Assembly: GCF_000018685.1 (NCBI RefSeq)
Contig: NC_010001.1
Location: 1,876,001 to 1,940,000, forward strand
Direction of reading: 5' to 3'
DNA: 64,000 nucleotides
From: Lachnoclostridium phytofermentans ISDg
GTDB lineage: Bacteria > Bacillota > Clostridia > Lachnospirales > Lachnospiraceae
Shown: one piece after another, positions 60,556 through 64,000 of the stretch
Numbering within the stretch: the first letter of the stretch is position 1
Layout of the letters: every line of letters begins with the position of its first letter
The notes under the pieces: model-generated
Seen by the model: only the letters and a program-made list of their open reading frames with translations
Told to the model about the DNA's origin: nothing
Databases searched by the model: none
Position numbers and translations under genes: made by a program

Positions 60556-62238
60556 ATGGAAAACCAATTTATCAGTGAAAATTATTTCGATTTGTTAATT
60601 CCTAACGCAAGCGTGGGAACTCTAAATCCTAATATAGTTGTTACTAGAGTAAATAACACATACTCTATATTTCACCTTCCATACGCAGATATAAACAAAT
60701 GTGATTTTAATAGTTTTGGTTATAACAATATACCAAAGTGCTTTATCTTAGAATCAACTTTTGTACTAGAGGTAACAGGTGTAAAAAGAGTTCAGAGTAA
60801 TCCTAATTTAGCTCTTATGGGGACTGGGGCATTAATAGGAATCATTGATAGTGGCATTAATTATCTTCATCCCGCTTTTTTATTTAATGACAATACTTCA
60901 AGAATTATTTCCATTTGGGATCAAACAGTAAATCCGAATGATCCACCGGTCATGACTCAAGATTTTCCATATGGAACAATTTATACGAAAGAAGATATTA
61001 ATAGGGCCTTGGAGCAACCATACCCTTTAGAGGTGGTACCTACCGATGATCCAATCGGACATGGAACAGCGATTGCTGGTATTGCAGGTGGGAGTGCGGA
61101 TAGTGCAAATGATTTTTCAGGAGTAGCTCCTTTAGCTGAATTTGTAATTGTGAAAATGAAACAAGCAAAGAACATAGCCAAAGACTTCTTGTCCATATCA
61201 AGTGATGTAATTTGTTATCAAGAAACTGATGTTATGATGGGGGTTAAATACGTTGAAAAAGTTGCTCAACAATTAAACCGGCCGCTAGCCCTATGTATAG
61301 CACTAGGTTCCAATCAAGGAAGTCGTGACGGTTTAGGACCGCTTAGTAGTTATCTAAACGATCTATCAGAATTACCTAGAACCTGTGTTACTATTAGTGC
61401 GGGAAACCAAGGGAATACTAGAAGACATTACTCTAAAGTGATAAGAAGTGTAGAAGAATATATAGATGTTGAATTTAATGTTGCAGTGAACGATAAAAAA
61501 TTTTTTTTAGAAATATGGACTGAGCCAATTCTAAGAATTTCACTTGATATCATATCTCCTTCTGGTGAAAGAATTGAGAATTTAACACCAGGATTTAGCC
61601 AGACGACCTTTCGTACATTTGTATTTGGACCTACTAAATTATGCGTGAAAAATGTTCTGACAGTTCCAATAACTGGAGATCAGTTGATATGGCTTCGATT
61701 TGAGGACACTCAAAGTGGACTCTGGAGATTGCGAATGTATAACATTGATAGAACAAATGCAGAGGTTGATGCATGGCTACCGGCTGGATATACTATTACT
61801 AATGATACTTACTTCATAGAATCGGATTCTTTTACAACCATTACTACACCAGGGGATACAGTTTCACCAATCACAATAAGTTCCTATGATACGTTAACCG
61901 GAGGTATTTCCGTTTTTTCCAGTAAAGGATATACTAGGGTGAATGAAATAAAACCAGACTTAGTTGCTCCTGGAACAGAACTTACTGCCCCAACGAGTAC
62001 GAATGGTTATGTAAATGTCTCAGGAACTGGGGCCGCCGCCGCAGTAAGTGCTGGTATTGTAGCACTTATATTTGAGTGGGCAATTACCAGAGGATTTTAT
62101 ACAGGAATCACAGGAGTGGAAATTAAGACCTTTTTAATTAGAGGAGCGGATAGAGAGCTATTATTAGATTATCCGAATAGAACCTGGGGATATGGTAAGG
62201 TTAATTTATATGGGGTATTTGAAAAGTTGATACTATAA
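60556..62238 (+). CDS. Csp-like subtilase, copy 4, nucleophile Ser replaced
   Basis: 560 residues from the ATG at 60556, with GGGAG seven bases upstream; a longer frame from 60487 adds 23 residues absent in the other copies. Asp ('IDSGINYLHPAF') and His ('DPIGHGTAIAGIAGG') are kept; the oxyanion loop reads 'ISAGNQGNT', with Gln where the others have Glu; the serine segment is 'VSGTGAAAAVSAG', with Gly for Ser. It is close to copy 3. Confidence 0.82.
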   Translation: MENQFISENYFDLLIPNASVGTLNPNIVVTRVNNTYSIFHLPYADINKCDFNSFGYNNIPKCFILESTFVLEVTGVKRVQSNPNLALMGTGALIGIIDSGINYLHPAFLFNDNTSRIISIWDQTVNPNDPPVMTQDFPYGTIYTKEDINRALEQPYPLEVVPTDDPIGHGTAIAGIAGGSADSANDFSGVAPLAEFVIVKMKQAKNIAKDFLSISSDVICYQETDVMMGVKYVEKVAQQLNRPLALCIALGSNQGSRDGLGPLSSYLNDLSELPRTCVTISAGNQGNTRRHYSKVIRSVEEYIDVEFNVAVNDKKFFLEIWTEPILRISLDIISPSGERIENLTPGFSQTTFRTFVFGPTKLCVKNVLTVPITGDQLIWLRFEDTQSGLWRLRMYNIDRTNAEVDAWLPAGYTITNDTYFIESDSFTTITTPGDTVSPITISSYDTLTGGISVFSSKGYTRVNEIKPDLVAPGTELTAPTSTNGYVNVSGTGAAAAVSAGIVALIFEWAITRGFYTGITGVEIKTFLIRGADRELLLDYPNRTWGYGKVNLYGVFEKLIL

Positions 62239-62360
62239 ATTCAATTTTTATAGTCATTTCAAAAATTAATTGTCTTATATAATGAAAGCTATATAGTAGA
62301 TACATTGATCAAAATTGCAACTATATGATTGTTAAGAAGTAGAGGAAAAAGGTGTGTTGT

Positions 62361-64000
62361 ATGGTAGATAAAATCATTAATGAGGAATACATGGATTTGA
62401 TTATACCGAATGCTATCTTAGATAGTTATAGCTATGCTGTTAATAAGACAAATATTAACGCAAGATATACTCTTATCAATGTGCCAAAAAAAACTATTGA
62501 TGTTTGTGAGCTTGGAGATATTTATAGTTTTGTACCAGCGATATATACTACGGAATCTACAGTAGCACTAGATGAAATTGGAGTGACAAAAGTCAGATAT
62601 GAACCAGAATATGAACTTAATGGGACCGGCGCATTGATAGGAATCATTGATAGTGGGATAAACTATCTTCATCCTGCATTTCGTTATAATGATAATACAA
62701 CCAAAATACAAGCAATATGGGATCAGACAATAAACGAGGGCGCTACATCTGGTAAAGATGCCGATTTCCCATATGGTACAATTTATTCGAAAGACAAAAT
62801 AAATTATGCATTAAAACAATCAAATCCTCTTGCTGTAGTGCCAACGGATGATAAGCTAGGTCATGGAACAATGGTTGCAGGTATAGCAGTTGGAAGTGAA
62901 GATGAGGAGAATGAATTTTCAGGAGTGGCACCCTTAGCAGAATTATTAGTGGTGAAGTTAAAGCAAGCAAAAAAAATAATAAAAGATATTTTTTCAGTTC
63001 CTGATGATAAAATTTGTTTTCAGGAATCAGATATTATGATGGGGATCAGGTTCGTTTTAGAAAAAGCGAAAAAATTACAACGACCTTTGGTAATATGTAT
63101 AGCACTTGGAACCAATCATGGCGGAGAATATGGTAGTGGTCCATTAACTAACTTCTTAGACCTAATTACTACATTTCCAGGGGTCTGTTCCATCATTTCA
63201 GGTGGTAACGAGGGAAACACAGGAAGACATTTTTTTAGTAAATTGACAGTCCAAAATAGTACCAAGGATATTCTTTTTCATGCAGGGGAGAAAGATAAGA
63301 ACTTTTTGATTGAGATTTGGCCGCAGTTTTATCAGAATATATCTTTTGAATTAGTATCTCCATCAGGAGAAACAAAGACAAATATAAATATAACGATTGA
63401 TTATAGAAACCTAGATATTTATAAATTTTATATGGGTGAGACTTATATTTGCATCAATGATGTTTTAGCCGAAGTAACGAGAGGAAGACAATTAATTTTA
63501 ATACGATTTGTGAATATACAAAGTGGTTTATGGACGATTCGCTTTCATAGCCTCGATAAAATTAATTCAGCATTAAATGCCTTTTTGCCATCCGGAAATA
63601 TTCTATCAGAGGATACATATTTTATTGATGCAGATTCTTTTACAACGATTACATCACCTGGAAATTCGACTGCCCCAATAACCATAACGTCCTACGATAG
63701 TGTTACCGGAAATATTTCAGCATTTTCTAGTAAAGGATATTCAAGAGCTAATGAAATAAAACCTGATTTAGTAGCACCTGGTGAAGATATTACTGCACCG
63801 TATCAAAACAATAGTTATGTAAGTATATCTGGTACTGGTGCAGCTGCAGCCATTGTTTCAGGTGTCATTGCACTCATTTATGAATGGTCAATAATAAAAG
63901 GAAATTTTACTAATTTAAGCGGAACAGAAATAAAGACACTATTGATTCAAGGTGCAAAAAGAGATCCAAACGTGGAATACCCAAATAAGACCTGGGGGTA
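62361..64000 (+). CDS. Csp-like subtilase, copy 5, nucleophile Ser replaced (cut by window end)
   Basis: The frame opens at ATG 62361 and runs off the window after about 546 codons, close to its expected end ('YPNKTWG' precedes the last 13 or so residues in the other copies). Asp ('GIIDSGINYLHPAF'), His ('DKLGHGTMVAGIA') and Asn ('ISGGNEGNT') are kept; the serine segment is 'ISGTGAAAAIVSG', again Gly for Ser. It is the copy most similar to the remnant at 60330-60402. More copies may lie beyond the window. Confidence 0.8.
   Translation, partial: MVDKIINEEYMDLIIPNAILDSYSYAVNKTNINARYTLINVPKKTIDVCELGDIYSFVPAIYTTESTVALDEIGVTKVRYEPEYELNGTGALIGIIDSGINYLHPAFRYNDNTTKIQAIWDQTINEGATSGKDADFPYGTIYSKDKINYALKQSNPLAVVPTDDKLGHGTMVAGIAVGSEDEENEFSGVAPLAELLVVKLKQAKKIIKDIFSVPDDKICFQESDIMMGIRFVLEKAKKLQRPLVICIALGTNHGGEYGSGPLTNFLDLITTFPGVCSIISGGNEGNTGRHFFSKLTVQNSTKDILFHAGEKDKNFLIEIWPQFYQNISFELVSPSGETKTNINITIDYRNLDIYKFYMGETYICINDVLAEVTRGRQLILIRFVNIQSGLWTIRFHSLDKINSALNAFLPSGNILSEDTYFIDADSFTTITSPGNSTAPITITSYDSVTGNISAFSSKGYSRANEIKPDLVAPGEDITAPYQNNSYVSISGTGAAAAIVSGVIALIYEWSIIKGNFTNLSGTEIKTLLIQGAKRDPNVEYPNKTWG

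Overview
The window comes from an AT-rich, low-GC Gram-positive anaerobe. Strong AGGAGG-type ribosome binding sites, a split glycine decarboxylase P-protein (gcvPA/gcvPB), Csp-type subtilase relatives, an LPXTG surface protein, a small [4Fe-4S] ferredoxin and ATPase-less YteP/YtcP sugar importers all fit a spore-forming Clostridia member, most likely Lachnospiraceae. It resembles plant-polysaccharide degraders such as Lachnoclostridium phytofermentans; that placement is inference. No rRNA, tRNA, CRISPR array, transposase or prophage gene was seen.

Layout. 1-7 kb: acetyltransferases, a sugar ABC importer (binding protein and two permeases) with a divergent AraC regulator, a DUF1801 protein, and a scar holding fragments of an NAD(P)H/FAD oxidoreductase and a GNAT gene. 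7-12.5 kb: a membrane-anchored phosphodiesterase-fold protein, argS behind an arginine-rich leader peptide and an intrinsic terminator (a ribosome-mediated attenuator), a Nudix-GNAT fusion, and a TIM-barrel isomerase. 12.7-19.7 kb: a complete glycine cleavage operon gcvT-gcvH-gcvPA-gcvPB-lplA-lpd. 20-22.3 kb: a DinG-type helicase and a DUF503 protein. 22.6-29.4 kb: a second ABC importer of the YteP/YtcP/LplA type with an AraC regulator, a YesL-like membrane protein and a HAD phosphatase. 29.6-38.5 kb: a cupin, a ferredoxin, an XRE/TPR regulator, an 1888-residue LPXTG adhesin behind a structured leader with an intrinsic terminator, and a secreted transglutaminase-like protein behind a cyclic-di-GMP-I riboswitch.

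38.6-48.2 kb: a PAP2-like membrane protein, a DegV protein, a kinase-fold-like protein, a CD3324-like HTH protein, a FadR-type regulator divergent from a multi-pass membrane protein, then hypB, a large FAD/Fe-S oxidoreductase and hypA, with no hydrogenase structural gene in view. 48.5-54.9 kb: a P-type cation ATPase of visibly higher GC than its surroundings, a Cys-rich ferritin-like protein, yaaA, a Bcp-type peroxiredoxin and ferritin (oxidative-stress and metal genes). 55-64 kb: five tandem subtilase-fold genes related to the Csp germination proteins, the last cut by the window edge. All five keep the catalytic Asp, His and oxyanion Asn but have Gly where the nucleophilic Ser belongs; the spacer between copies three and four holds the wreck of another copy.

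The strongest leads are the nucleophile-less Csp-like array, the argS attenuator, the c-di-GMP riboswitch on a secreted transglutaminase, the unassigned structured leader of the giant adhesin, and the hyp cluster without a hydrogenase.
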